From: Microbacter sp. GSS18
GTDB taxonomy: Bacteria; Actinomycetota; Actinomycetes; Actinomycetales; Microbacteriaceae
Assembly: GCA_029319145.1 (NCBI GenBank)
Contig: CP119753.1
Span: forward strand, 496,001 to 560,000
Length of the DNA: 64,000 nt
Reading direction: 5' to 3'
Every line of letters begins with the position of its first letter. Within the stretch, counting starts at the first letter, position 1. A program made the translations under genes and the position numbers. Shown one piece after another: positions 17,301 to 24,863 of this stretch. A model generated the notes under the pieces. That model had not been told where the DNA came from and made no database searches. It worked only from the letters and a program-made list of their open reading frames with translations.

Positions 17301-17969
17301 AACAACGACCTCGGCAGCGGCATGCAGGTGGCGCTGAAGGACCTCGAGATCCGCGGAGCCGGCAACCTGCTGGGCGCCGAACAGGCCGGCCACATCGCGG
17401 GGGTCGGATTCGACCTGTACCTGCGCATGATCGGCGAGGCGGTCGCGACCTTCCGCGGCGAGGAGACCGAGGGCCCGGCCGAGCTGCGGCTGGAGCTGCC
17501 CGTCGAGGCGCGCATCCCCGAGTCGTACATCGACAGTGAGCGGCTGCGCCTGGAGGCCTACCAGAAGCTGTCGGCAGCCGCGGCGGCCACCGCCAAGGAC
17601 GACGCCATCGACCTCGTCGTCGAGGAGCTGGCCGACCGCTACGGGGAGCTCCCCGAGGAGGGCGCCGGGCTCATCGCGATGGCGCGCCTGCGGCGCCGTG
17701 CCGCGCAGGCCGGTCTGTCGGACGTCGTCGCGATGGGACCCAATCTGCGCATCGCGCCGGCGCACCTGCCGGACTCCATGCGCGTGCGGCTGCAGCGGCT
17801 GTACCCGAAGGCGAAGCTGCTCGCCGGCGGCGACGCCCTCGTCGTGCCGCTGCCGACCGCGGCGGGGGAGCGCGTGGCCGACGCCGACCTCATCGCATGG
17901 GTCGGGCAGCTGCTCGACCAGCTGTGGCCGAAGAAGGAGCCGGCGGCGGCGAGCGGCAGCGCGGGCTGA
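14331..17969 (+). CDS. mfd: Transcription-repair coupling factor
   Basis: 1212 residues. Mfd removes RNA polymerase stalled at DNA lesions and recruits UvrA. N-terminal UvrB-like region (about 30-350), RNA-polymerase-interaction domain (about 500-570, with DPLQLKPGDFVVHATHGIGKF), then a RecG-type translocase: Walker A GDVGFGKTEVA, DEEQRFGVEHK box, SATPIPRTLEMA, motif V/VI STTIVETGLDISNANTIIIDRAD and QLRGRVGRA, and a C-terminal TRCF domain. Length and domain order are normal. It ends 8 bases before the convergent HNH gene end. Confidence 0.98.
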   Translation: MTVPGIVRALEQAESFRDAVTAASTDADFSLVEGLDAPLLAALVEHRAGTDRPQAVLVVAPTGRRAESLGPALESVLPGARVLHFPAWETLPHERLSPSAETVGRRLEILHEIARWDGSSPLVVTASVRAAIQPIAPGLGETEPLHLRVGGRGTELSDVVVQLVELAYHRVDMVSRRGEFAVRGGILDVFPPTAAHPYRVEFFGDEVDQIRAFSVADQRSLPGDVDDVVLLAARELLLTDDVRERARRLRDRLPGLGAMLEKMGEGIPVEGMESLMPAVLDGLVTLVHAMPERSGVAVVDPERCVTRAITLGETNREFLDAAWSAATAGAETPVDTSAVLGTGLSSGDFVALPVLREVARERGGAWWTLSAFDSGAADAAAEGLIDVDTALEHAAMTRVAAAPVPSFHGSVDGAIDHVGALLADGWRVAVVAGGTGLVERAADVLADRGIGARRVEDLDGVPEPGVVHLAVAALESGFESAETKFAVLTESEFYGRTIGGDQRVVKKLASRRRNVVDPLQLKPGDFVVHATHGIGKFVELIQREVSSGGRNAVKTQREYLVLEYAPAKRGYPGDKLFVPTDQLDQLSRYVGGEAPALSKMGGSDWSQAKSKARKAVRDIAVELVKLYSARVAAKGHAFGPDTPWQRELEEAFPFAETPDQLQTIDEIKADMEKSIPMDRLLSGDVGFGKTEVAVRAAFKAIQDGKQVAMLVPTTLLVKQHLETFTERFAGFPVKVKALSRFQTDKQARDTIAGLTDGTVDMVIGTHRILTEKVVFKDLGLMIIDEEQRFGVEHKDALKKLKTNVDILAMSATPIPRTLEMAVTGIREMSTLQTPPEDRHPILSYVGARNDKQIAAAIRRELLREGQVFYVHNRVQSIQRVAAHLAELVPEARIAVAHGQMGEHQLEQVVDDFWERKADVLVSTTIVETGLDISNANTIIIDRADKYGLSQLHQLRGRVGRARERAYAYFLYDETKPLSETAADRLETIAVNNDLGSGMQVALKDLEIRGAGNLLGAEQAGHIAGVGFDLYLRMIGEAVATFRGEETEGPAELRLELPVEARIPESYIDSERLRLEAYQKLSAAAAATAKDDAIDLVVEELADRYGELPEEGAGLIAMARLRRRAAQAGLSDVVAMGPNLRIAPAHLPDSMRVRLQRLYPKAKLLAGGDALVVPLPTAAGERVADADLIAWVGQLLDQLWPKKEPAAASGSAG

Positions 17970-17976
17970 CCCGGAC

Positions 17977-19572
17977 TCAGAACGGCGTCGGGTCCACCTC
18001 CGCGGAATGACCGGTGGGGCTCGTCCAGGCCAGCGACCGCTCGTCGCGTTCGAGTTCCCACGCCGACTCGTGCTTGAGCCGGTGATGCGGCCGGCACAGG
18101 GGGGCGAGATTGTCCTCCGCCGTCGCGCCGCCGTACTGCCAGTCGAGCACGTGATCGAGGTCGCAGTCGGCGGCGGCCCGCGGGCACCCCGGGAAGACGC
18201 ACAGCGGATGCTTCACCCCCAGCCACCGCTTGAGGTCCACGGGTACGCGGTATGTGCGCCGGTCGACGTCCAGCACGGTTCCCGTGTGCGGATGGGTCAG
18301 CACGCGCACCCACGATGTCGCGGACCCCGCGAGCCTGCGAGCCGTGTCGAGATCGATCGGCCCGTAGCCGTCCAGCGTGGCGGGCTCGTCGCTCGCGCCG
18401 AGGAGGGTGAGCGCCGGGACGGTCACCGCGACGGTGGCGCTCGCCGCCGTGCCGATTGCGGTGCCGTCGGTCGCGGTGCCGATCGCGGTGCCGCCGGTCG
18501 CGCTGCCGGTCGCGGTGCCGCCGTTCGAGGCGCTGCCGGTCTCTGCGCCGCCGGTCGAGGGCGCGAGGTCCGTCAGCACATCCGCCCGCAGCTGCGCGAG
18601 GGTGCGCCGCTCGTCGGGCGCTCGCCGCAGCTCTCGCGCGGCGCCGTCGATGCGGCGCTTGAGCGCATGCGCGTCGGCTGCGGGCAGCGGCGCCGTCAGC
18701 GTGCATATGCCGTCGAGCTCGGGGGTGAGCCACACCCCACGGTCGGCGGCCGCGCGACGATGGCGCGTCTCGATCGGCTCGGGGTGGGCGCGCTCCCGGG
18801 CCCGCCGCGCGACGGTGCGGAACCGGCCCGGCGCGAGCCGGGTCGCGGCGGACAGCACGCGATCCTCGAAGGACGCCCATGCCTCGGGGGCGTCATGGGG
18901 GAGCGTCGCGGCGAGCTGAGCGATCGCCGTGGCATTGGCCTCGGGCATCGATCCTCCCAGGAAGCCCGCCCACACCGCCGGGGTGCGCTCGCGCAGCGTG
19001 GCCGCGTGAGCCGCGCGGGCCTGCACCGTGGTCTCGGACAGCTGCAGGCGAACGGCGATGTCGGCGGCGGCGGCGCGCACGGCGAGATCACTCCGGTCGC
19101 GCCGGACCGCCGCGCTCGTGCGCCCGCGCACGTCGCGCCACTCGGGGGCGACCGTCGGATCAGGTCCCACCCACATGTCGGGATCGGTGCGCGCCGTCGT
19201 GAGCACCTCGTCGATCACGTGCCACTGGTCCGCCGCGGCCACCCGCGCGCGGAACGCGGCGGCCTCGAGCTCGCGCATGGCGGCGCCGTGGTTCGACTCG
19301 GGCGTGAACGTCGGCGGCGAGGGATCGGCCTCGGAGACCATGGGATCCCAGGCGACATCCCACGGTTCGTCGGGCCAGGGTTCTTCGGGCCACCGCTCCT
19401 CGGGCCACCGCTCCTCGGGCCACCGCTCCTCGGGCCCGGGTTCGCCGGTCCACGCGGGATCGGGCGGCGTCGGAGGCCCTGAGGTCTCGTCGGGTGCCGT
19501 GCGTGACGCGGTTGGAGGGGATGTCGGGGGCGGAACGTTCTCGGCCGGCTCGCCATGCGCTGATTCGTTCAT
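17977..19572 (-). CDS. DUF222/13E12-type protein with C-terminal HNH endonuclease domain
   Basis: 531 residues. Start ATG 19572 is backed by a TACTCT -10 box 7 bases upstream. Order: acidic, Pro/Trp-rich N-terminal tail with a RWPEE repeat (about 45-70), helical DUF222 domain (about 110-330), a Gly/Thr/Ala repeat linker (about 335-370), then the HNH nuclease region ending in CVFPGCPRAAADCDLDHVLDW, NLAPLCRPHHRLKH. The Cys pairs and HxxH-type residues of the zinc-bound HNH fold are intact. Such genes occur in many copies in actinobacteria; some carry introns or act as mobile nucleases, but the role is not known. It is convergent with mfd. Confidence 0.9.
   Translation of the reverse strand: MNESAHGEPAENVPPPTSPPTASRTAPDETSGPPTPPDPAWTGEPGPEERWPEERWPEERWPEEPWPDEPWDVAWDPMVSEADPSPPTFTPESNHGAAMRELEAAAFRARVAAADQWHVIDEVLTTARTDPDMWVGPDPTVAPEWRDVRGRTSAAVRRDRSDLAVRAAAADIAVRLQLSETTVQARAAHAATLRERTPAVWAGFLGGSMPEANATAIAQLAATLPHDAPEAWASFEDRVLSAATRLAPGRFRTVARRARERAHPEPIETRHRRAAADRGVWLTPELDGICTLTAPLPAADAHALKRRIDGAARELRRAPDERRTLAQLRADVLTDLAPSTGGAETGSASNGGTATGSATGGTAIGTATDGTAIGTAASATVAVTVPALTLLGASDEPATLDGYGPIDLDTARRLAGSATSWVRVLTHPHTGTVLDVDRRTYRVPVDLKRWLGVKHPLCVFPGCPRAAADCDLDHVLDWQYGGATAEDNLAPLCRPHHRLKHESAWELERDERSLAWTSPTGHSAEVDPTPF
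18430..18540. repeat. Degenerate tandem repeat coding a Gly/Thr/Ala linker in the HNH protein
   Basis: Short GC-rich units resembling GCGGTGCCG(A/T)TCGCGGTG recur over about 110 bp and encode repeated GTAIGTA / GSATGG motifs. It joins the DUF222 and HNH domains and may vary in length between strains. Confidence 0.6.
19382..19440. repeat. 15-bp tandem repeat in the HNH gene
   Basis: The unit CGGGCCACCGCTCCT recurs about three to four times almost perfectly and encodes RWPEE repeats near the N-terminus of the HNH protein. Confidence 0.75.
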
Positions 19573-19579
19573 TTGTTCG

Positions 19580-19585
19580 AGAGTA
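19580..19585 (-). promoter_or_regulatory. Predicted -10 element (TACTCT) of the HNH gene, leaderless start
   Basis: TACTCT on the minus strand is followed by 7 bases and ATG 19572. There is no ribosome site. Confidence 0.5.
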
Positions 19586-19697
19586 CGGTCGGCCCCCGAC
19601 ATCGGCTCGGCATCGAGGGCGACGGCGCTCATACGCTGCGACGCACCGCCGGCGAGGGGTCGCGGCGGAGCCCGGTGCGCCCTCGCGGTGCCGGGAG

Positions 19698-19703
19698 TAG
19701 CGT
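19698..19703 (+). promoter_or_regulatory. Predicted -10 element (TAGCGT), leaderless start
   Basis: TAGCGT is followed by 7 bases and ATG 19711 of the alcohol dehydrogenase gene. Confidence 0.5.
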
Positions 19704-19710
19704 CGGCGTC

Positions 19711-20700
19711 ATGGACGCCTGGACCGTCGACCGCGGCTCCCGCACCCTCGTGCGTCGCACCGTGCCCCAGCCCGAACCCGGCCCGCGGCAGCTGCTCGTC
19801 CGCGTCCGCGCGTGCGGCGTGTGCCGCACCGACCTCCACGTCGTCGACGAGGACATCCCGCCCCACCGCGACCGCGTCGTCCCCGGGCATCAGGTCGTCG
19901 GCGAGGTGTCGGCGACCGGGGACGAGGCGACCGGCTTCGCCGTCGGCGACCTCGTCGGCATCGCGTGGCTCGCCTCGACGTGCGGTCAATGCCGGCACTG
20001 CCGATCGGGTCGCGAGAACCTGTGCGAGCGGGCCCGGTTCACCGGATGGGACGTCGACGGCGGCTATGCCGAGCACGCCCTCGTCGACGCCGCCTACGCC
20101 TACGCCCTGCCGCACGACGCCGACCCGCTGAGCATCGCGCCCCTGCTGTGCGCCGGCATCATCGGGTACCGGGCGCTGTCGCGCGCGAACCTGCCCCCCG
20201 GGGGCACCCTCGGCATCTACGGGTTCGGTTCGAGCGCCCACATCGCCGCCCAGCTGGCGATGGCCTCGGGCGCGCGCGTGTTCGCCATGACGCGCGGCGA
20301 GCGCAATCGGCAGCTCGCGCGCGAGCTGGGCGTCGCGTTCGCGGGAGGTTCGGATGCCGTGCCTCCCGAGCCCCTGGACAGCGCGATCGTCTTCGCGCCG
20401 GTCGGCGGCCTCATGACCACGGCGCTGGCCGCGACCGAGCGCGGAGGGACCGTCGTCAGCGCCGGCATCCACATGTCCGCCATCCCGGAGTTCAGCTACG
20501 ACGACCTGCTCTTCGGCGAACGGGATCTGCGCAGCGTCACGGCGAACACACGCGCCGACGGCGACGAGTTCCTGCGGCTCGCACACCGTCTGCGGCTGCG
20601 GCCGTCGGTGACGACGTACGGGTTCGAGGACGTCGCTCTCGCCCTCGACGATCTGCGGGCCGACCGGTCGCGCGGCAGCCTGGTCATCGCGATGGAGTGA
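19711..20700 (+). CDS. Zinc-dependent alcohol dehydrogenase
   Basis: 329 residues. GroES-like N-terminal domain with the catalytic zinc ligands Cys in GVCRTDLH and His in GHQVVGEV, and the structural zinc cysteines in CGQCRHCRSGRENLC. The Rossmann domain has GIYGFGSSAHIAAQLA. It resembles the AdhA/AdhP branch that oxidises primary alcohols with NAD(P)H, but the alanine/serine in GFGSSA departs from the strict GxGxxG. A GC-rich hairpin follows the gene. The specific substrate is unknown. Confidence 0.9.
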   Translation: MDAWTVDRGSRTLVRRTVPQPEPGPRQLLVRVRACGVCRTDLHVVDEDIPPHRDRVVPGHQVVGEVSATGDEATGFAVGDLVGIAWLASTCGQCRHCRSGRENLCERARFTGWDVDGGYAEHALVDAAYAYALPHDADPLSIAPLLCAGIIGYRALSRANLPPGGTLGIYGFGSSAHIAAQLAMASGARVFAMTRGERNRQLARELGVAFAGGSDAVPPEPLDSAIVFAPVGGLMTTALAATERGGTVVSAGIHMSAIPEFSYDDLLFGERDLRSVTANTRADGDEFLRLAHRLRLRPSVTTYGFEDVALALDDLRADRSRGSLVIAME

Positions 20701-20728
20701 ATCCCGGCTCTCCACGGATCGGCGCGCG

Positions 20729-20754
20729 CCCTCCCGGCCGCGGCGGCCGGAGGG
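20729..20754 (+). terminator. Hairpin after the alcohol dehydrogenase gene
   Basis: 20729-20740 pairs with 20744-20754 (11 bp, one bulged base, 3-base loop). It ends 1 base before the TAGCGT -10 of the next gene, so it insulates the two units. Confidence 0.5.
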
Positions 20755-20755
20755 C

Positions 20756-20761
20756 TAGCGT
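20756..20761 (+). promoter_or_regulatory. Predicted -10 element (TAGCGT), leaderless start
   Basis: TAGCGT is followed by 7 bases and ATG 20769. This also decides the start of the gene, since the frame is open far upstream. Confidence 0.5.
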
Positions 20762-20768
20762 ATGGGGC

Positions 20769-21368
20769 ATGCGCTTCGAGCACCTGGGGGCCGGGCCCCG
20801 CATCCACGAGTCGGCCGTCATCGCGCCCACGGCGGTGATCAGCGGCGACGTCACGATCGGACCGGATTCCCAGGTCCTGCACGGCGCCGTCATCACCAGC
20901 GAGGGCGGTCCGATCACGCTGGGCGCGAGCGTCATCGTGATGGAGAACGCGCTCATCCGCGCGAGCTCCACCAATCCGGTGCACATCGGCGATCACACGC
21001 TCGTCGGCCCGATGGCGAGCGTGTCGGGCGCCGTGATCGGCGACGAGGTGTTCCTGGCGACCGGGACGCGCGTGTTCAACGGCGCGCACATCGACTCCCG
21101 GTGCGAAGTGCGCATCAACGCCGTCGTGCACCTGCGTACGCACCTGCCCGAGGCCACCGTCGTGCCGATCGGCTGGGTCGCCGTCGGCGACCCCGTCCGC
21201 ATCCTGCCGCCGGAGCGCCACGACGAGATCTGGGAGGCGCAGAAGGAGCTCGACTTCCCCGGCTACGTCTTCGGGCTGGACCGCGACACCCCCGACCTGA
21301 TGGTGCAGCTGACCGAGCGGTACGGCAGCAGCCTCGCGCGCCACGCCGACGACAGCCGCCTCGACTGA
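20769..21368 (+). CDS. Gamma-carbonic-anhydrase-like left-handed beta-helix protein
   Basis: 199 residues. Hexapeptide repeats run from about 15 to 125 (PTAVISGDVTIG, ITLGASVIV, VHIGDHTLVG, AVIGDEVFLATG), forming the trimeric left-handed helix of the gamma-CA/YrdA/PaaY family, followed by a long C-terminal helix. The zinc histidines of the family (in GHxxxxHG and in the preceding coil) are not present: the matching stretch reads GPMASVSG and the earlier one LIRASS. Carbonic anhydrase activity is therefore doubtful; an acyl-binding or structural role is possible. Homologues in actinobacteria are often called transferase hexapeptide proteins. Confidence 0.8.
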   Translation: MRFEHLGAGPRIHESAVIAPTAVISGDVTIGPDSQVLHGAVITSEGGPITLGASVIVMENALIRASSTNPVHIGDHTLVGPMASVSGAVIGDEVFLATGTRVFNGAHIDSRCEVRINAVVHLRTHLPEATVVPIGWVAVGDPVRILPPERHDEIWEAQKELDFPGYVFGLDRDTPDLMVQLTERYGSSLARHADDSRLD

Positions 21369-21397
21369 CGAGGTCGGGGGCGGCCCCCGCCGTCGGC

Positions 21398-21403
21398 GAG
21401 AAT
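21398..21403 (+). promoter_or_regulatory. Possible -10 element (GAGAAT) of the YitT-like gene
   Basis: GAGAAT is followed by 7 bases (GGAGGGG) and ATG 21411. The purine run is too close to the ATG to be a normal ribosome site, so a leaderless start is favoured. Confidence 0.35.
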
Positions 21404-21410
21404 GGAGGGG

Positions 21411-22028
21411 ATGAGTACCGCTCCCACCCCCGTCGGCGTCCGCCACAGCCTGCTCGACGACATGACGGGTCTCGCGTCCGGCGTGCTCGTCGCCTCGCTG
21501 GGGCTGTACCTGCTCAGCAGCGGGGGCGTGGTCACCGGCGGTACGGCGGGCCTGGCGCTGCTGCTGAGCTATGGGGTGCCGATCCCGTTCGGCGTCCTGT
21601 TCGTCGCCGTCAACATCCCGTTCTTCGCGCTGGGCGTCGCCAAGCGCGGCTGGGCCTTCATCCTGCGCAGTCTCGCGTGCGTCGTGGCGGTGTCGCTGCT
21701 GGGCCCGCTGCACCACGCGGTGCTGGGCGAACGCACGCTCGACCCGCTCTACGCCGCACTGGTGGGCAACGTCCTCGCCGGCGTCGGCCTGCTCATCCTC
21801 TTCCGCCACTCGGCGAGTCTCGGCGGATTCAACATCGTCGCCCTCATCGCGCAGGAGCGCCTGGGCTGGCGCGCCGGCTACGTGCAGATGGTGCTCGACG
21901 GCGCCGTGGTGCTGCTCTCGCTCGTGGTCGTCGACCCGCTGCTCGTGCTCATGTCCGCGGCCGGGGCGGTCGCGCTCAACGGCATCATCGCGCTGAACCA
22001 CCGCCCCGGCCGCTACATGGGGTATTGA
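21411..22028 (+). CDS. YitT/YczE-family membrane protein
   Basis: 205 residues with five to six hydrophobic segments and a short N-terminal cytoplasmic tail. The conserved pattern GGVVTGGTAGLALLLSY, then SLGGFNIVALI in the second half is typical of the YitT-type (DUF161-like) half-barrel proteins, which have an internal two-fold repeat. Function is unknown; transport is assumed. It is convergent with ppc, whose end lies 7 bases away. Confidence 0.75.
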   Translation: MSTAPTPVGVRHSLLDDMTGLASGVLVASLGLYLLSSGGVVTGGTAGLALLLSYGVPIPFGVLFVAVNIPFFALGVAKRGWAFILRSLACVVAVSLLGPLHHAVLGERTLDPLYAALVGNVLAGVGLLILFRHSASLGGFNIVALIAQERLGWRAGYVQMVLDGAVVLLSLVVVDPLLVLMSAAGAVALNGIIALNHRPGRYMGY

Positions 22029-22034
22029 CGACGA

Positions 22035-24710
22035 TCAGCCGGTGTTCTGCAGGCCCGCGGCCACGCCGCTGACCGACAGCAGCAGAAGCCGCTGCTGGTC
22101 CGGTTCGGCGTCGCGGCCCTCGAGCGCGGCGTCCCGCAGCGCGCGCAGCGCCCGCAGCTGAAGCAGCGACAGGGCGTCGACGTAGGGGCTGCGCATCTTG
22201 ACGGCGCGCTGGAGCACGGGACGATTGCCCAGCAGCTCGGTGCCGCCGGTGAGGCGGATGACCCAGCTGCGGGTGACCTCCATTTCCTCCATCACCAGGT
22301 CTGCCAGGTCGGACCGATCGCCGAGGTCCAAGTAGCGGCGCGCGATGCGCGCATCGGCCTTGGCGAGGCTCATCGCGACGTTGTCGATCATCGTGCGGAA
22401 CAGCGGCCACTGGTCGTACGCGTCCTGCAGCAGGTCGGCGTCGCCGACGGCCTCGAGCGCCGTGCCGAGGCCGAACCAGCCGGCGAGGTTGATGCGCGCC
22501 TGCGTCCACGCGAACACCCAGGGGATCGCGCGCAGGTCCTCGAGCGACTCCACCGAGAGTCCGCGGCGCGCCGGGCGCGAGCCGAGCGCGAGCAGGCCGA
22601 TCTCCTCCATGGGGGTGACCTGGGCGAACCACGGCGCGAACCCGGGTGCCTTCACGAGCGCATAGAAGCGCTCGCGCGACGCCGCGTCCATGGTCTCGGC
22701 GACCGCGGCGAAGCGCTCCGCGGCGCGCGAGTTGCGCTCCTCGATGGACGGCGCCGAGGCCAGGAGCACGGCGGCGGCGACCTGGTCGATGTGCCGCATC
22801 GCGATGGACGAATCGCCGTAGCGGGCGAAGATGACCTCGCCCTGCTCGGTGAGCTTGAAGCGCCCGTCCACGGAGTGCGGGGGCTGGGCGAGGATCGCCG
22901 AGTTGGCGGGGCCGCCGCCGCGGCCGAGCGCGCCGCCGCGGCCGTGGAACAGCGTCAGCTCGATCCCGGACTCGCGGGCCCACTGCGCGATCTGCTCCTG
23001 CGCGGTGTACAGCGCGAGGTTCGCCGCGACGGGTCCGACGTCCTTGGACGAGTCCGAGTAGCCGAGCATCACCTCGAGGCGGCGCCCGGTGGCGGCCAGG
23101 CGCGCGGAGAACTCCGGGTGCTCGACGATCTCCGCGAGGATGCCGGGGGCCGCCTGCAGGTCGGCGAAGGTCTCGAACAGCGGGATGACATCGAGCACCG
23201 GTGCCGCGCCTTCGGGTCCCGCGGCGTACGCGGCGAGACGGTGGACGTTTGCCAGGTCCTGCGCCGACTGCGTGAACGACACGATGTAGCGGCCGGCGGC
23301 GCTCGGGCCGTAGCGGTCCTGCAGGTACGCGATCGAGCGGAAGACGTCGAGGACCTCTTCGGTCAGCTCGCTGCGCTCGCCGCCGGCGTCGAGCTCGGCC
23401 AGGACCTTGGCGTGGACGGCGGAGTGCTGACGCACCTCGAGCTCGGCGAGGTGGAACCCGAACGTCTCGACCTGCCACAGCATCTGCTGCAGGTGCCCGT
23501 AGGCCTGGCGGGGCGCGCCCGCGCTCACGAGCGAGTCCTGCACCACCTTCAGATCGGCCAGCAGCTGGCTCGGGGTGCGGTAGGCGCGGTCGGCGTCGCG
23601 CACTCGCGTCGCCTCGATCCGCCGTGCGATCAGGAGCATGATGCGTCGGTGCGGCTCGTCCGGTGAGCGCTTGGCGATCTCGTCGGCGGCCTCCTCGTCG
23701 GCGGCGCGCAGCGCGTGCCACAGCGAGACGAGGGCGTCCGAGGGGGGTGTGGTGGCGGCATCCAGCGTCAGGGTGCGGCCGATGCGGTTGGCGGTGCGCT
23801 CGAGTCCGAGCAGCACGTGCTCGCTGGCGATCTTCGCCGCCTTGCGGGTGATCGACGCGGTCACGAACGGATTGCCGTCGCGGTCGCCGCCCACCCACGA
23901 GCCGACGCGGACGAACGGGCGGACCACGGGTGCGCGGCTGCCGGCTGCCGGACCCTGCAGCGCGTCGTCGATGCGCCGGTAGACGTGCGGGACCGCGGTG
24001 TACAGCGTCTCGTCGAAGACCGCCATGACCGAGCGCACCTCGTCCACGGGCGAGGGCTTCTCGGCGCGCAGCGGGGCGGTGCGCCACATCGTGTCGATCT
24101 CCTCGACCATGCGCCGCTCGGCGCGTCGCTGATCGGCGCCGTTGCGCAGCGATGCGTCGTGCTCGTCCAGCAGCGTGGAGAGGCGGCGGATGCTGGAGGA
24201 CACCGCACGGCGGCGGGCCTCGGTGGGGTGGGCGGTGAAGACGGGGTGGAAGCGCAGCGCCTGCAGGCGCGACAGCGCGGTGTCGTCGCCGACCTCGGAC
24301 GCCAGGCGCACGAACGCGGCGGCGACCGAGTCGGTCACCGACTCCTTCTCGGGCCGGCCGTCGCGCTCGCGCAGCACCCGCACGCGCTGGTGCTCCTCGG
24401 CGAGGTTGACCAGGTGGAAGTAGGCGGTGAAGGCGCGGGCGACCTCGTCGGCGCGGTGGACGCTGAACGCATCGGCGATCGCCGTGGCGCGCTCGAACGC
24501 GGCCGGGGTCTCGTCGGTGTACGCCTGGATCGTCGCGACCCGCAGGCGCTCGACGTCCTCATACAGTCCGGGCGAGCCGCTCTCGCGCAGGACCCGGCCC
24601 AGGAGCGAGCCGAGCAGGCGCACGTCGGCGCGCATCTGCTCGGGGATCTCCTGTCCGGCCTCGAATCGTCCCACGAGATCGATGGCTTCGGTTCGGGTGA
24701 GCTCACGCAT
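22035..24710 (-). CDS. ppc: Phosphoenolpyruvate carboxylase
   Basis: 891 residues from ATG 24710. It makes oxaloacetate from PEP and bicarbonate (anaplerosis). Family signatures: FTAHPTEARRRAV with the catalytic His, GYSDSSKDVGPVAAN with the catalytic Lys, FHGRGGALGRGGGPANSAI and the C-terminal SGVAAGLQNTG. An ATG 30 bases upstream is in frame, but a TACGGT -10 lies 7 bases before 24710, which supports the shorter form. Confidence 0.97.
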   Translation of the reverse strand: MRELTRTEAIDLVGRFEAGQEIPEQMRADVRLLGSLLGRVLRESGSPGLYEDVERLRVATIQAYTDETPAAFERATAIADAFSVHRADEVARAFTAYFHLVNLAEEHQRVRVLRERDGRPEKESVTDSVAAAFVRLASEVGDDTALSRLQALRFHPVFTAHPTEARRRAVSSSIRRLSTLLDEHDASLRNGADQRRAERRMVEEIDTMWRTAPLRAEKPSPVDEVRSVMAVFDETLYTAVPHVYRRIDDALQGPAAGSRAPVVRPFVRVGSWVGGDRDGNPFVTASITRKAAKIASEHVLLGLERTANRIGRTLTLDAATTPPSDALVSLWHALRAADEEAADEIAKRSPDEPHRRIMLLIARRIEATRVRDADRAYRTPSQLLADLKVVQDSLVSAGAPRQAYGHLQQMLWQVETFGFHLAELEVRQHSAVHAKVLAELDAGGERSELTEEVLDVFRSIAYLQDRYGPSAAGRYIVSFTQSAQDLANVHRLAAYAAGPEGAAPVLDVIPLFETFADLQAAPGILAEIVEHPEFSARLAATGRRLEVMLGYSDSSKDVGPVAANLALYTAQEQIAQWARESGIELTLFHGRGGALGRGGGPANSAILAQPPHSVDGRFKLTEQGEVIFARYGDSSIAMRHIDQVAAAVLLASAPSIEERNSRAAERFAAVAETMDAASRERFYALVKAPGFAPWFAQVTPMEEIGLLALGSRPARRGLSVESLEDLRAIPWVFAWTQARINLAGWFGLGTALEAVGDADLLQDAYDQWPLFRTMIDNVAMSLAKADARIARRYLDLGDRSDLADLVMEEMEVTRSWVIRLTGGTELLGNRPVLQRAVKMRSPYVDALSLLQLRALRALRDAALEGRDAEPDQQRLLLLSVSGVAAGLQNTG

Positions 24711-24717
24711 GCGCTCA

Positions 24718-24723
24718 ACCGTA
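24718..24723 (-). promoter_or_regulatory. Predicted -10 element (TACGGT) of ppc, leaderless start
   Basis: On the minus strand TACGGT is followed by 7 bases and ATG 24710. Confidence 0.45.
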
Positions 24724-24785
24724 GCGTCCAGGTGTTTCACTCTCGTGTCGCTCCGTCACGGAACGAAGCACGACCGGCCCGCCGG

Positions 24786-24791
24786 TAGAAT
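24786..24791 (+). promoter_or_regulatory. Predicted -10 element (TAGAAT) of nhaA
   Basis: TAGAAT gives a leader of about 65 bases before ATG 24864. Within the leader, GTCGG (about 24819) pairs with CCGAC (about 24842) and an inner CGGT with ACCG, leaving the GGAAGGA site downstream open. Confidence 0.45.
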
Positions 24792-24863
24792 GGGCGCTTT
24801 GGTGTGCCGGGAAGACTGGTCGGCGGCGGTTCTCCCACCGTCCGACGACCCTGGAAGGACTCC

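Noticed and set aside
17977..19572. HNH gene as a mobile element or homing endonuclease
   Set aside because: No intron, intein or terminal repeats around it; the composition matches its neighbours.
24792..24863. Riboswitch before nhaA (nhaA-I/II type ion-sensing RNA)
   Set aside because: One imperfect hairpin only; no consensus elements of these RNAs were seen.
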